Shown piece after piece: positions 55,073-62,960 of a stretch of DNA of 64,000 nucleotides. Below the pieces are notes generated by a model, which saw only the letters and a program-made list of their open reading frames with translations, made no database searches and was not told the origin of the DNA. The stretch is from an uncultured Eubacteriales bacterium (GTDB lineage Bacteria; Bacillota; Clostridia; Christensenellales; Aristaeellaceae): positions 26,391 to 90,390 of the forward strand of contig CACWZI010000022.1 in assembly GCA_902765305.1 (NCBI GenBank), written 5' to 3'. A program made the position numbers and the translations under genes. Within the stretch, counting starts at the first letter, position 1, and each line of letters begins with the position of its first letter.

Positions 55073-57692
55073 ATACGACCGGCAGCTCGAGTGTCGCCTC
55101 TCCGACGCCTTCGGCAGTCACCTTCAATCGGGCCGTGCCGGACTGATACCCCGACCGAAGCACCGCCAGCGCCGTGCCGCAATGGCTGACGCATTCGCCC
55201 CGGGCATAGTTGTCGTCGGTGATGGGATTGCCCGAACCCATGCCCAGCAGACGCGCCGCGCCGGTCACCCCGGCTTTGAGCGCCACCCTGGCGTCCGGGA
55301 CCCGCCTGCCCTTTGAATCCACCAGCTCGATACGCACATAGCCCAGCGATTCCCCGTCCCCGCGCAGGGCGCCGGTCTCCGGAACGAGCCGGACCTTCGT
55401 CGGCGCGTCCGCCGTCTCCAGCTTCGCCCTTGAAACCTCCCGCCCGCCGGTATAGCTCACGGCCTCCAGCGTGCCGGAGGTGTAGGTGGTATGGAACAGG
55501 AAGCTCTTCGGCATGCCGTGGGCCTGCGCCTCGCCGGCGCGCACCCTGCCGGCGCTTTCCCCGTTGACCCGCAGTTCAACCGCCTCTGCCCCGCTGAACA
55601 CCAGCACGTCCACGCCCTGGCCCTCCTGCCCGCGCCAGGTCCAGCTGTCCCAGACGCCGGGGAAGCCCCAGCCCGACAGCACCTCCACCTTGCCGTAATC
55701 GTGGGGGTCGTAGCTGAACACGGCGGTCTCCGCGCTGCCCCAGACGATTCGGCGATAGACGCCCTGAGGCCGCACCGCGCCGGTGATGTCAAAGTCGGCG
55801 TCGTTCGCCAGCCGCCACGGGAAGGGCGCGCCGATGATCCAGGGGCTCGCGCCGTCCTTCATGGCGGGGTCCTCCGGGTCATAGAAGGTGGCCCTGCCGA
55901 TGCCCGCCTCGCCGATGTAATCCCAGGCCGTCCAGGTAAATTCGCCGATCACCCAGGGCGTGCGCTCGATCATCGGCCAGTGGACGCCCACCTGCACGGG
56001 ATAATTCTCGGAGCCCAACATCACCCGCTCCGGGAAGAGCCCGTGGTCCTGGGCATACCTGTCCTCCAGGTAGTTGTAGCCCACCACGTCCAGCCCGTTG
56101 GCGAAGGCTTCAGTATAGCGCTCCCACTGCAGATCCTCCGGGCCGCCGGCGTCGGCGTTTTGCAGGCTGCCCTCCCCGCGCCATTTGCGCAGCTGGTTGG
56201 CCATCAGCACGTCGTCCAGGCCGTTCCAGAAGGAGCAGATGCCGTTGGAGACGAGGCGGCTGGGGTCCAGCGCCCGGACGGCCTCCGCCAGTCGGGTCGC
56301 CCACAGATAACCGTCGTTCAATCCCGCCCGCTCGGTGATCTCGTTGCCGGTGGACCAGAGGATCACGCTGGGATGGCAACGATCCCGGCGCACGAAGGCG
56401 GCGAGGTCCGCCTGCCAGTCGGATTCGAAGTACTGGTTGTAATCGCCGGGCTGCTTGCCCATGCCCCAGGCGTCGAAGGCCTCGTCGAACACGTACAGGC
56501 CCAGCCGGTCGCAGGCCTCGATCAGCGCCGCAGAGGGCGGGTTGTGGGTCGTGCGGATGGCGTTGAAGCCGAGGGCCTTCAGCTTCCGCACCTTCCAGGC
56601 CTCGGCGTCGTACAGGCTCACCGCCCCGATCACGCCGTTGTCGTGGTGCAGGCAGCCGCCCTTCAGCTTGACGGTCCTGCCGTTGATCCGCAGGCCGTGC
56701 TTCACGTCCGCCTCGACGGTGCGGATGCCGAACAGCACGTCCTCTTCATCCACCGTCGGGCTGTCGGTGGGAATGATGCGGGTCCTGTAGGCGCCCGCGT
56801 CCTTCACACGCGCCGAGAGGCGGTAGAGGTTGGGTTCCTCGGCGCTCCACAGCTTCGGGGCGTCCACGGTGAGGGTCATGTAGGCCGTCGACGCGCCCAG
56901 CGGCGGCACCTGGGTAAGCGTCCCTGCGCTGTGCACCGCTTCGCCGGTGGCGTCGTCGATCAGCTCAAAGGTCACCTCGGCCAGTCGGCTCTCCGCCCAT
57001 TCGTTGCCGATCTCAGCGCTGACCTTCAGGAAGGCGGTCTGTGCGACGCCGTCTCCTAAAGGACTGGCTTCGCGTCGCCCTTGTAGCGGCGGCCCTAAAG
57101 GACTAACTTCGTGTCGCAATCTGCCGCCATGTGGCGCCTGATAGGCACCGCTACATGCTTCGCGTCGCGGGGCGTATTCGATCTTTTGCGCATAGCCGGA
57201 CAGGCCCTCGAAAGCGATATGCAGCTTCGGCATGTGGACCAGCGCCACGCCCCTGAACAACCCCGCCCCGGAATACCAGCGGGAATTGGGCTGCATGCTG
57301 GGGTTCACCGTGATGACGACGGTATTCGCCTCGCCGGGATAGACCAACCGGGTGATGTCCACCTCGAAGGGCGAATAGCCGTAGTGGTGCAGCGCGGCCT
57401 TGGCTCCGTTGACCTCGACGGTGGCGTTCATCATCGCGCCGTCCAGCCGCAGCGCGATCCGCTCCCCCGCCCATTCGGCGGGGATGTCCAGCTGCCGCCA
57501 GTAGTGGGCGACGCCGGCGTTGAAATAGCCGCTGGCCGGCCCCGAGGGCGCTTCGGCATAGACGTCGCTCTCGATCATGTAATCGTGGGGCAGGTCCACG
57601 ACGCGTTCCTTAAGCTCGCCGGTCAGGCGCCGGTTGTTGTCGATGAGTCCCCGGCCGAAGCGCCAGCCCCGGTTGATATTGATACACCGCAT
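55071..57692 (-). CDS. GH2-family glycosidase (beta-galactosidase-like) carrying repeat-derived insertion
   Basis: An 873-residue GH2 enzyme: sugar-binding domain (VDLPHDYMIESDVYAEAPSG, NSRWYSGAGLFRGVAL), immunoglobulin-like domain, then the TIM barrel with HDNGVIGAVSLYDAEAW, FNAIRTTHNPPSAALIEACD, the acid/base in LWSTGNEITERAG and the probable nucleophile in IGEFTWTAWDY. C-terminal DUF4982-like region. Residues about 180-211 (RREACSGAYQAPHGG..., RHEVSPLG, RREASPLG) are encoded by nested mobile repeats at 57054-57167 and interrupt the immunoglobulin-like domain without breaking the frame. Start ATG 57692 follows GGGAGGG. No signal peptide. Exact substrate (galactoside or other) is uncertain. 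Confidence 0.9.
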   Translation of the reverse strand: MRCININRGWRFGRGLIDNNRRLTGELKERVVDLPHDYMIESDVYAEAPSGPASGYFNAGVAHYWRQLDIPAEWAGERIALRLDGAMMNATVEVNGAKAALHHYGYSPFEVDITRLVYPGEANTVVITVNPSMQPNSRWYSGAGLFRGVALVHMPKLHIAFEGLSGYAQKIEYAPRREACSGAYQAPHGGRLRHEVSPLGPPLQGRREASPLGDGVAQTAFLKVSAEIGNEWAESRLAEVTFELIDDATGEAVHSAGTLTQVPPLGASTAYMTLTVDAPKLWSAEEPNLYRLSARVKDAGAYRTRIIPTDSPTVDEEDVLFGIRTVEADVKHGLRINGRTVKLKGGCLHHDNGVIGAVSLYDAEAWKVRKLKALGFNAIRTTHNPPSAALIEACDRLGLYVFDEAFDAWGMGKQPGDYNQYFESDWQADLAAFVRRDRCHPSVILWSTGNEITERAGLNDGYLWATRLAEAVRALDPSRLVSNGICSFWNGLDDVLMANQLRKWRGEGSLQNADAGGPEDLQWERYTEAFANGLDVVGYNYLEDRYAQDHGLFPERVMLGSENYPVQVGVHWPMIERTPWVIGEFTWTAWDYIGEAGIGRATFYDPEDPAMKDGASPWIIGAPFPWRLANDADFDITGAVRPQGVYRRIVWGSAETAVFSYDPHDYGKVEVLSGWGFPGVWDSWTWRGQEGQGVDVLVFSGAEAVELRVNGESAGRVRAGEAQAHGMPKSFLFHTTYTSGTLEAVSYTGGREVSRAKLETADAPTKVRLVPETGALRGDGESLGYVRIELVDSKGRRVPDARVALKAGVTGAARLLGMGSGNPITDDNYARGECVSHCGTALAVLRSGYQSGTARLKVTAEGVGEATLELPVV
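57054..57167. repeat. Nested repeat cluster inside the GH2 gene
   Basis: Two full 24-bp units (57054-57077 and 57093-57116) and a partial one (57157-57167). The second unit splits a palindromic repeat exactly between GTAGCGGCGG (57083-57092) and CAATCTGCCGCCA (from 57117); deletion of the 24 bases recreates the sequence found intact at 63127. The palindromic repeat closes with GGCACCGCTACA at 57144-57155 and is itself flanked by pieces of a further 24-bp unit. All lengths keep the GH2 frame open. Confidence 0.85.
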
Positions 57693-57756
57693 GTGTTTTC
57701 CCTCCCGCTTTTTTGCCGCACAGGGGCAGCCATTTGGAAATAAGTCCTGGCACAGT

Positions 57757-58278
57757 TTACCCGTGTACCTCGATCCTCGGCAGGACGGCGTCGATATCCA
57801 CAAATCCGACCCTTTTGTCTCCCCGATCCAGGTAGACCGGCACCTCGAAGCGAAGCGAGTCCTTTAGGGCGTTGCCGGTCAGGAGCGGCTCCACGTTGAA
57901 GTAAAGGTTGCGGCTGTAAAAGACATGGACCGTACCGGTATCCGGGTCCGTCCAGTGGACCTCCACCACCATCGGGTGTGTGCCGTTCACGTTGACGCGC
58001 GTGTTGACCCTGCAGCCGGCCACCCTACCCATCACGCAGTAGCCGCCCTCGTAGGCCGCGCGCTGCCTGGCGCGTCGCCGCAGCTCCATTCCCAGCAGGA
58101 CCAGTCCCACCGCGAGGAATACGCCGCCGATGCCGACAAAGCAGATCAGGAAGGCGAGGCGCTCGTCAGAGGCCTGGACAGAGCCATTAAACAGCAGGCC
58201 CACAACCAGGAATATCAGCCCAAAGGGCGCAAATATCCCCCCGATGATCCCCTTCTCCGTCCATCCGTATCGCTTCAT
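57757..58278 (-). CDS. Small membrane protein (DUF3592-like)
   Basis: A 173-residue protein with two membrane helices (GIIGGIFAPFGLIFLVVGLLF and FLICFVGIGGVFLAVGLVLL), a basic stretch ELRRRARQR, and a soluble C-terminal domain (VEVHWTDPDTGTVHVFYSRN) resembling DUF3592. Function unknown. The start is chosen at ATG 58278 (MKRYGWTEKG) as the first position where the sequence looks like this family; ATG 58296 is possible. It is 64 bases upstream of the GH2 gene on the same strand. Confidence 0.6.
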   Translation of the reverse strand: MKRYGWTEKGIIGGIFAPFGLIFLVVGLLFNGSVQASDERLAFLICFVGIGGVFLAVGLVLLGMELRRRARQRAAYEGGYCVMGRVAGCRVNTRVNVNGTHPMVVEVHWTDPDTGTVHVFYSRNLYFNVEPLLTGNALKDSLRFEVPVYLDRGDKRVGFVDIDAVLPRIEVHG

Positions 58279-58368
58279 ATCCGTCACCGTACCCATTCGA
58301 TTGCACGTTCTGCCATCATTATAGCAACAGAGTGAGGCTTTGTCCACATAAAAAACCGGAGGGATGGA

Positions 58369-58411
58369 CATATACTGATTTATCGGGCTTTGCTCGATAA
58401 ATCAGTATATG
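58369..58411. repeat. Solo ATACTGATTT palindrome (43 bases)
   Basis: CATATACTGATTTATCG and CGATAAATCAGTATATG pair perfectly around a nine-base loop. This is the minimal form of the terminal hairpins of elements A-C, with no core. It overlaps the 3' end of the FGE fusion gene: the TGA stop at 58404-58402 is part of its TACTGA. Confidence 0.8.
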
Positions 58412-60384
58412 CCATTCTCCTCCAGCCAAGCGGCCACATCCTCGGACAGTGTCGATCCGCCGGAATAGTGGATGGAAAGGCCCTGGCCCAGGTTGGATTG
58501 GGGGGCCAGCTTGGCGATGGCCGTCAGGCTCTGGCCGAAGCGACCGCCGCCGTGGGAGCAGAAGGGAAGGATGCGCTTGCCCGAGAAGTCGAAGGCTTCC
58601 AGAAAGGATGCGATGGGCATGGGGATGGACGCCCACCAGTTGGGATAGCCCAGCAGGATGGTGTCATAGACGTCGAGGTTCTCCGGAAGGCCGGCGATCT
58701 CAGGCCGCGCCTGGGCGTGCTGGTCCCGCTGGGCCTCTACCAGCACGGTGTCGTAGTCGTCGGAATAGGCGGGTATGGGCTCGATCTCGAACAGGTCGAA
58801 GCCGGTCTGACGCTGGATTTCCCGGGCGATGCCCCGGGTGTTGCTACCCCAGGAGAAGTAGGCGATCAGCGCCCTGCTGTCGTCGGACGTGGAGGGAATG
58901 CCGCCCGAAGCGACAACCGAGCCCGCGATGCCCGCCCCGGCGTTGCGCACCAGGCGCACGCCCAGGTTGTAGCTCTTCATGTCGGCCTGGCCCGCCGCGC
59001 GGTAGGCGCTGCGCATGTTCTTGCCGAAGTCGTTCCAGCCGCCGCCCCGGTAGACGTGGCGGGTGCCGGTTTCAGCGCCGGTGGGGTTGTCGGTGTTTTC
59101 AAGGTCATAGGGGCCGTACCAGTCCCAGCACCACTCGTTGACATTGCCATGCATGTCGTACAGGCCCCAGGCGTTGGGCGCAAAGCTGCCCACCGGCACG
59201 GTCTTGCCGCGATATTCGCCCGGCCGGGCCTCCAGAACGGAATCGTCGAAGTAGTTCTCCTCGATCTCGTAGGGATAGTGGCCGTAGAAGTTGGCGTCGT
59301 CCGCGTCCAGCGAGCGCTCCAGGTTGAAGGGCGTGGCCGTGCCCGCCCGGCGACGCGAAGCTAGTCCTTTAGGGCAGGCATATTCCCACTCCGCCTCGGT
59401 GGGCAGGCGGTAGCCGTCGGCCGCGCGGTCCCAGGTGACGGCATCGCCGTCGACGACATAGGCCGGCGTCAGCCCTGCCGCCGCGCTTTTCGCGTTGGCG
59501 TAGAGGATCGCGTCCAGCCAGGAGAGGTTCTCCACGGGCAGGTCGTCCCCGACGAAGGTGCTGGGGTTACCGCCCCGACGCGAAGTTAGTCCTTTAGGGA
59601 TCACGGCCGCCCATTCGGCCTGGGTGGTCTCACGGGGATCGATGCAGAAGGCGGCTACGGTCACTTCATGCTGCGTCTCGTCGTCGATGCGCCAGTTTTC
59701 GTCCGCCGGACTGCCCATTTGGAAGACGCCGCCCTCGACGCGGACAAAGCCGTCGTCGACGGAGGGGGACAAGGATTCGGTTTTTTGTACGGATCCCACT
59801 GCAGGCTCCTGTTCCGCTTCTCGCTCCGACTCAGCCTCCTGCCACGGCGTTTCCATGGCGTCGCCCCAGCCGGAGCCAAAGCCAAAGTTGTTCCGGTTCG
59901 GCCATATCGTGTTCAATACCAGGCCGATCACGATTGCTGCCAGCACCAGCGTCACCGGCATGATGGGATTGCCCTTCTTCCTGCACAGCAGCGCCGCCTG
60001 GCAACCCACAAAGGCCCAGAACAGCAGCATGGCCACGTTCTCCAGCAACACCAGCGCCCCGGCCTTTTCATAGTCCAGGAAGGCGAAGGGCACCCGGAAG
60101 AACAGGTAGTTGGGCATGCCGCAGAAGGCCGTCAGCGCAAAGGACGCCAGCAGCAGCACGTTCACGCAGGTGGAGGCCACGCGATAGGCCGTGTACCTGC
60201 CCTTGAGCATTGCCCCGTACCAGCGCCGGTTGAGGATCTGGTGGACGATGACCAGCGCGGTCATAGCCATGCCCAACCACTCGTGGGCGGCCTCCCCCAT
60301 CACCTGGTAGGCCATCTGCAACAAAAGGAGGACGGTCATGCCGATGTCGATGATCCTCCGCGTATTGCCCTGGCGCGTCTTCAT
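58402..60384 (-). CDS. DUF4405 membrane domain - FGE-sulfatase domain - flavodoxin fusion with two 8-residue repeat insertions
   Basis: A 660-residue three-domain protein. Residues 1-175: four or five membrane helices with paired His (EAAHEWLGMAM, VIVHQILNR), as in cytochrome b-like DUF4405. About 210-480: formylglycine-generating-enzyme-like domain (VEGGVFQMGSP, LPVENLSWLDAILYAN, GYRLPTEAEWEYAC, DMHGNVNEWCWDWY, YRGGGWND). About 500-660: flavodoxin-like domain (ALIAYFSWGSNTRGIAREIQ, DTILLGYPNWWASIP). PKGLTSRR and PKGLASRR are inserted in FGE motifs: excising each 24-bp unit gives AVMGGNPS and EYACRAGT. A membrane redox role coupled to flavin is inferred. GGAGGAC precedes ATG 60384. Its stop lies inside a repeat hairpin. 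Confidence 0.82.
   Translation of the reverse strand: MKTRQGNTRRIIDIGMTVLLLLQMAYQVMGEAAHEWLGMAMTALVIVHQILNRRWYGAMLKGRYTAYRVASTCVNVLLLASFALTAFCGMPNYLFFRVPFAFLDYEKAGALVLLENVAMLLFWAFVGCQAALLCRKKGNPIMPVTLVLAAIVIGLVLNTIWPNRNNFGFGSGWGDAMETPWQEAESEREAEQEPAVGSVQKTESLSPSVDDGFVRVEGGVFQMGSPADENWRIDDETQHEVTVAAFCIDPRETTQAEWAAVIPKGLTSRRGGNPSTFVGDDLPVENLSWLDAILYANAKSAAAGLTPAYVVDGDAVTWDRAADGYRLPTEAEWEYACPKGLASRRRAGTATPFNLERSLDADDANFYGHYPYEIEENYFDDSVLEARPGEYRGKTVPVGSFAPNAWGLYDMHGNVNEWCWDWYGPYDLENTDNPTGAETGTRHVYRGGGWNDFGKNMRSAYRAAGQADMKSYNLGVRLVRNAGAGIAGSVVASGGIPSTSDDSRALIAYFSWGSNTRGIAREIQRQTGFDLFEIEPIPAYSDDYDTVLVEAQRDQHAQARPEIAGLPENLDVYDTILLGYPNWWASIPMPIASFLEAFDFSGKRILPFCSHGGGRFGQSLTAIAKLAPQSNLGQGLSIHYSGGSTLSEDVAAWLEENGIY
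59351..59374. repeat. 24-bp unit inserted in the FGE-domain gene (site 1)
   Basis: Plus strand begins CGACGCGAAGCTAG and ends TCCTTTAGGG. On the coding strand it adds PKGLASRR between C and RAGT of the conserved WEYACRAGT motif. Removing exactly 24 bases restores TAT GCC TGC CGG GCG GGC ACG. Confidence 0.9.
59576..59599. repeat. 24-bp unit inserted in the FGE-domain gene (site 2)
   Basis: Begins CGACGCGAAGTTAG and ends TCCTTTAGGG. Coding strand reads GTG ATC + PKGLTSRR-encoding bases + GGC GGT AAC; excision yields GTG ATG GGC GGT AAC CCC (VMGGNP), the usual FGE motif. The insertion thus also changed Met to Ile. Confidence 0.9.
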
Positions 60385-60398
60385 GCTCTGTCCTCCTG

Positions 60399-61337
60399 TT
60401 TCGCGTAGCGCTCTCCTTCCCCGCCAACGCGATCTACAACGCCGGCGCGGCGCTGTATCGCTCCATGGGCAAGACCCGCACCACCATGCTCGTCTCCGCG
60501 GGCATGAACCTGATCAACGTGATCGGCAACGCCATCGGCGTGTTCGTGCTCAGGGCCGGCGCGGCGGGCGTCGCCTGGCCGACCACGATCTCCTGGATCT
60601 TCGCCGCCATCGCCATGACCGCGCTGTGCCTCAGCGAAGAGAACCGCGTCTTTGTCCGCTTCAGGGACATGCTGCGCCCGCAGCGGGAAATGGCATGGCG
60701 CATACTGCGCGTCGCCGTACCCAACGCCGCCGAGCAGGTGCTGTTCCAGCTGGCCAAGGTGGTGCTGGGCTCCCTGATCGCCACCTTCGGCACGTCGCAG
60801 ATCGCCGCCAACGGCATCGGCCAGACGCTGTGGTCGCTGCCCGCCTGTATGTGCACGTCCATGAGCCCGGTGTTCATCACCGTGGTTGGGCAGTGCATGG
60901 GCGCGGGCGACGCCGACGCCGCGGCCTGGTACATGCGGAAGCTGACGCGGCTGTCGCTTATGCTGTCCACGCTGTGGAACGCCCTGGTGCTGCTGCTGGT
61001 GCCTGCGATCCTGCCGCTGTACGCCGTCACCCCCGAGACCCGGCACTACATCTGGGTCATCGTCATCATCCACAACGTCTTTGCCGCGCTGGTGCAGCCC
61101 TTCGCCATGCCGCTGTCCTCCGGCCTGCGCGCCGCGGGCGACGTCCAGTTCAGCCTGTGGTCCTCGCTGCTGTGTACGGTGGTATTCCGCACGGCACTCT
61201 CCTTCATCCTGGGCCTGTGGCTGAATATGGGCATCGTCGGCATCGCCTGGGCCACGGTGCTGGACTGGTGCCTGAAGGCGCTGATGGACGTGCTGCGCTT
61301 CTCCAGCGGAAAATGGCGGGAAAAGAAGCTCATCTGA
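60399..61337 (+). pseudogene. 5'-truncated MATE-family transporter
   Basis: The frame encodes the C-terminal two thirds of a MATE efflux protein, from FRVALSFPANAIYNAGAALY (about residue 140 of a normal protein) through NAAEQVLFQLAKVVLGSLIA to the end. The first four or so helices are missing; homology stops where the divergent fusion gene begins (its ribosome-binding site at about 60390). An internal ATG at 60465 could start a 290-residue product but it would lack the N-terminal half of the bundle. Probably a deletion remnant. Confidence 0.75.
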
Positions 61338-61384
61338 GCAAGAGCCGATCGACGCCATAAGCTTATGGATCACGAAAAATACAG

Positions 61385-61413
61385 TTGATAGAGAGGTGAA
61401 GATATGATAAAAT
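61385..61413 (+). promoter_or_regulatory. Promoter of the hybrid histidine kinase pseudogene
   Basis: TTGATA (61385-61390), 17-base spacer, TAAAAT (61408-61413), 56 bases before ATG 61469. Confidence 0.55.
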
Positions 61414-61601
61414 CATAATAAGCATCAAATGCCGGATAAACGCCTCGACGGCAAGGGAGTGAAGCGCAATGGCACCGGCCATCCACATCGAGCTCGACGC
61501 GCTGTGCCTGATACTGCTCTGCACCATCGCGATGCAGAGCTGGCAGAGCGTCAACCAGCAGAAGGACCGCATACTGTTCCGGACGACGGCCTACGGCATC
61601 A

Positions 61602-61625
61602 CGACGCGAAGCTAGTCCTTTAGGG
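61602..61625. repeat. 24-bp unit in kinase pseudogene (site 1)
   Basis: Inserted between GGCATCA and TACTGCTTCTC. Introduces TAG in the kinase frame. Precise removal restores the membrane-helix frame. Confidence 0.9.
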
Positions 61626-61691
61626 TACTGCTTCTCGCCCTCGATATCCTGTGGGTGCTGATCGAGGGGCGCCAATTCCCCGGCGTCGTCG

Positions 61692-61715
61692 CCCTAAAGG
61701 ACTAGCTTCGCGTCG
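61692..61715. repeat. 24-bp unit in kinase pseudogene (site 2, inverted relative to site 1)
   Basis: Reads CCCTAAAGGACTAG... on the plus strand. It forms an inverted pair with the unit at 61602 around 66 bases. It marks the junction of a deletion, because the frames left and right of it do not join after excision and the His-box region is absent. Confidence 0.85.
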
Positions 61716-62119
61716 GAACATCTCCGATCACACCCGGGAGGAGCTGGACAAGATCGGCTCCAGCGCCCGGCACCTGCTGGCGCTCATCAACGACATACTG
61801 GACATGAGCCGCATCGAATCCGGGCGCATGGTGCTCAAGGACGAGGCATTCTCCTTCCGGGAAATGATCCGGCAAATCAACGTCATCATCCACGGGCAGT
61901 GCGCGGACAAGGGGCTGGATTTCGTCTGCAACCAGGTGGAACCCCTGGACGCGTACTTCTCCGGCGACGACCTGAGGCTCAAGCAGATCATCATCAACAT
62001 ATTGGGCAACGCCGTCAAGTTTACCGACGCGCCGGGAACCGTCACCTTTACCGTCGCGCAGCAGGATGCCCCGGACGGACGGGCGATCATGGGCTTCACG
62101 GTGAAGGACACGGGCATCG

Positions 62120-62143
62120 CCCTAAAGGACTAACTGCGTGTCG
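62120..62143. repeat. 24-bp unit in kinase pseudogene (site 3)
   Basis: Inserted in ACG GGC ATC G / GC ATG GAC CCC. Variant with CTGCGTGTCG at the end. It brings a TAA into the frame; removal restores the ATPase G1-box region TGIGMDP. Confidence 0.9.
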
Positions 62144-62768
62144 GCATGGACCCCGCCTTCCTGCCGAAGCTGTTCGACCCCTTTGCCCAGGAGGACGCCA
62201 CCACCACCAACCGCTACGGCGGCAGCGGCCTGGGCATGGCCATCACCAAAAACATGGTCGACCTGATGGGCGGTCAGATCGACGTGGAAAGCGAAAAGGG
62301 ACGCGGCACGACCTTCACCGTCCACATCCCGCTGAAAAAGGCCACGCATGTGACAGACGCGCCGGAGGCGGAAACGCCGGTCCTCACGCTGGCAGGGCTG
62401 CACATGCTGATCGCGGAGGACATGGCGCTGAACGCGGAGATCCTCACGGACCTGCTGGAGATGGAGGACGTCACCTCCGAATGGGCGGAAAACGGCCGCC
62501 GGGCCGTGGAGATGTTCGAGGGCAGCGCGCCGGGCCACTTCTCCGCGATCCTGATGGACATGCGCATGCCGGTCATGGACGGTTTGGCGGCGACGCGGGC
62601 CATCCGGGCGCTGGACAGGCCAGACGCCGCCACCATACCCATCATCGCCCTCACAGCCAACGCCTTCGAGGAGGACGTGCGGCAGTGCCTCCAGGCAGGC
62701 ATGAACGCCCACCTTTCGAAGCCCGTGGAAATGGATCAGCTGAAGGCGGCGCTGCGACGCGAAGCTAG

Positions 62769-62860
62769 TATAGCGTCTTTAAATTAACTGGACTGTATAA
62801 TCTGTGATATTGTTGATTTTTCTCGATCCATATGGTCCAGTTTATTGTCGAACGCTATAT
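62769..62860. mobile_element. 92-bp MITE inserted into a 24-bp unit
   Basis: Ends TATAGCGT and AACGCTATA are inverted; subterminal AACTGGAC and GTCCAGTT are also inverted, giving about 30-base imperfect arms. TAG flanks both sides (62766-62768 and 62861-62863), a probable 3-bp target duplication. The flanks 62755-62768 and 62864-62873 join into one complete 24-bp unit. The interior is AT-rich and non-coding, so mobilisation would need a transposase elsewhere. Confidence 0.85.
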
Positions 62861-62863
62861 TAG

Positions 62864-62953
62864 TCCTTTAGGGCGACGCGTAGCTAGTCCTTTAGGACGA
62901 TGCGTAGCTAGTCCTTTAGGGCGACGCGAAGCTATTCCTTTAGGGCGACGCGA
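62864..62953. repeat. Head-to-tail tandem array of 24-bp units
   Basis: The second half of the MITE-split unit (62864-62873) is followed by three full units (62874-62897, 62898-62921, 62922-62945) and a partial one (62946-62953). Units differ by one to three substitutions (CGACGCGTAGC, CGATGCGTAGC, TATTCC). Same orientation throughout. Confidence 0.9.
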
Positions 62954-62960
62954 ATTCGGT

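Larger units (their letters stand above)
61469..62787 (+). pseudogene. Hybrid histidine kinase broken by 24-bp unit insertions and a deletion
   Basis: Starts at ATG 61469 after AAGGGAG with MAPAIHIELDALCLILLCTI. The unit at 61602-61625 adds an in-frame TAG; excising 24 bases restores GIILLLALDILWVLIEGRQF, a membrane segment. After the unit at 61692-61715 the frame shifts and most of the sensor plus the His box is missing: kinase sequence resumes at NISDHTREELDKIGSSARHL. The unit at 62120-62143 adds a TAA in the ATPase domain; excision restores DTGIGMDP. The ATPase continues (GGSGLGMAITKN), then an intact receiver domain (IAEDMALNAEIL, LMDMRMPVMDG). The receiver ends in yet another unit (RREAS). 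Fragments from ATG 62146 could still be translated, but a working kinase is impossible as it stands. Confidence 0.85.

Noticed and set aside
61363-61675. Small minus-strand frames near the kinase pseudogene start
   Set aside because: They run antisense to the kinase N-terminus and through the 24-bp units, with no recognisable family or ribosome-binding site.
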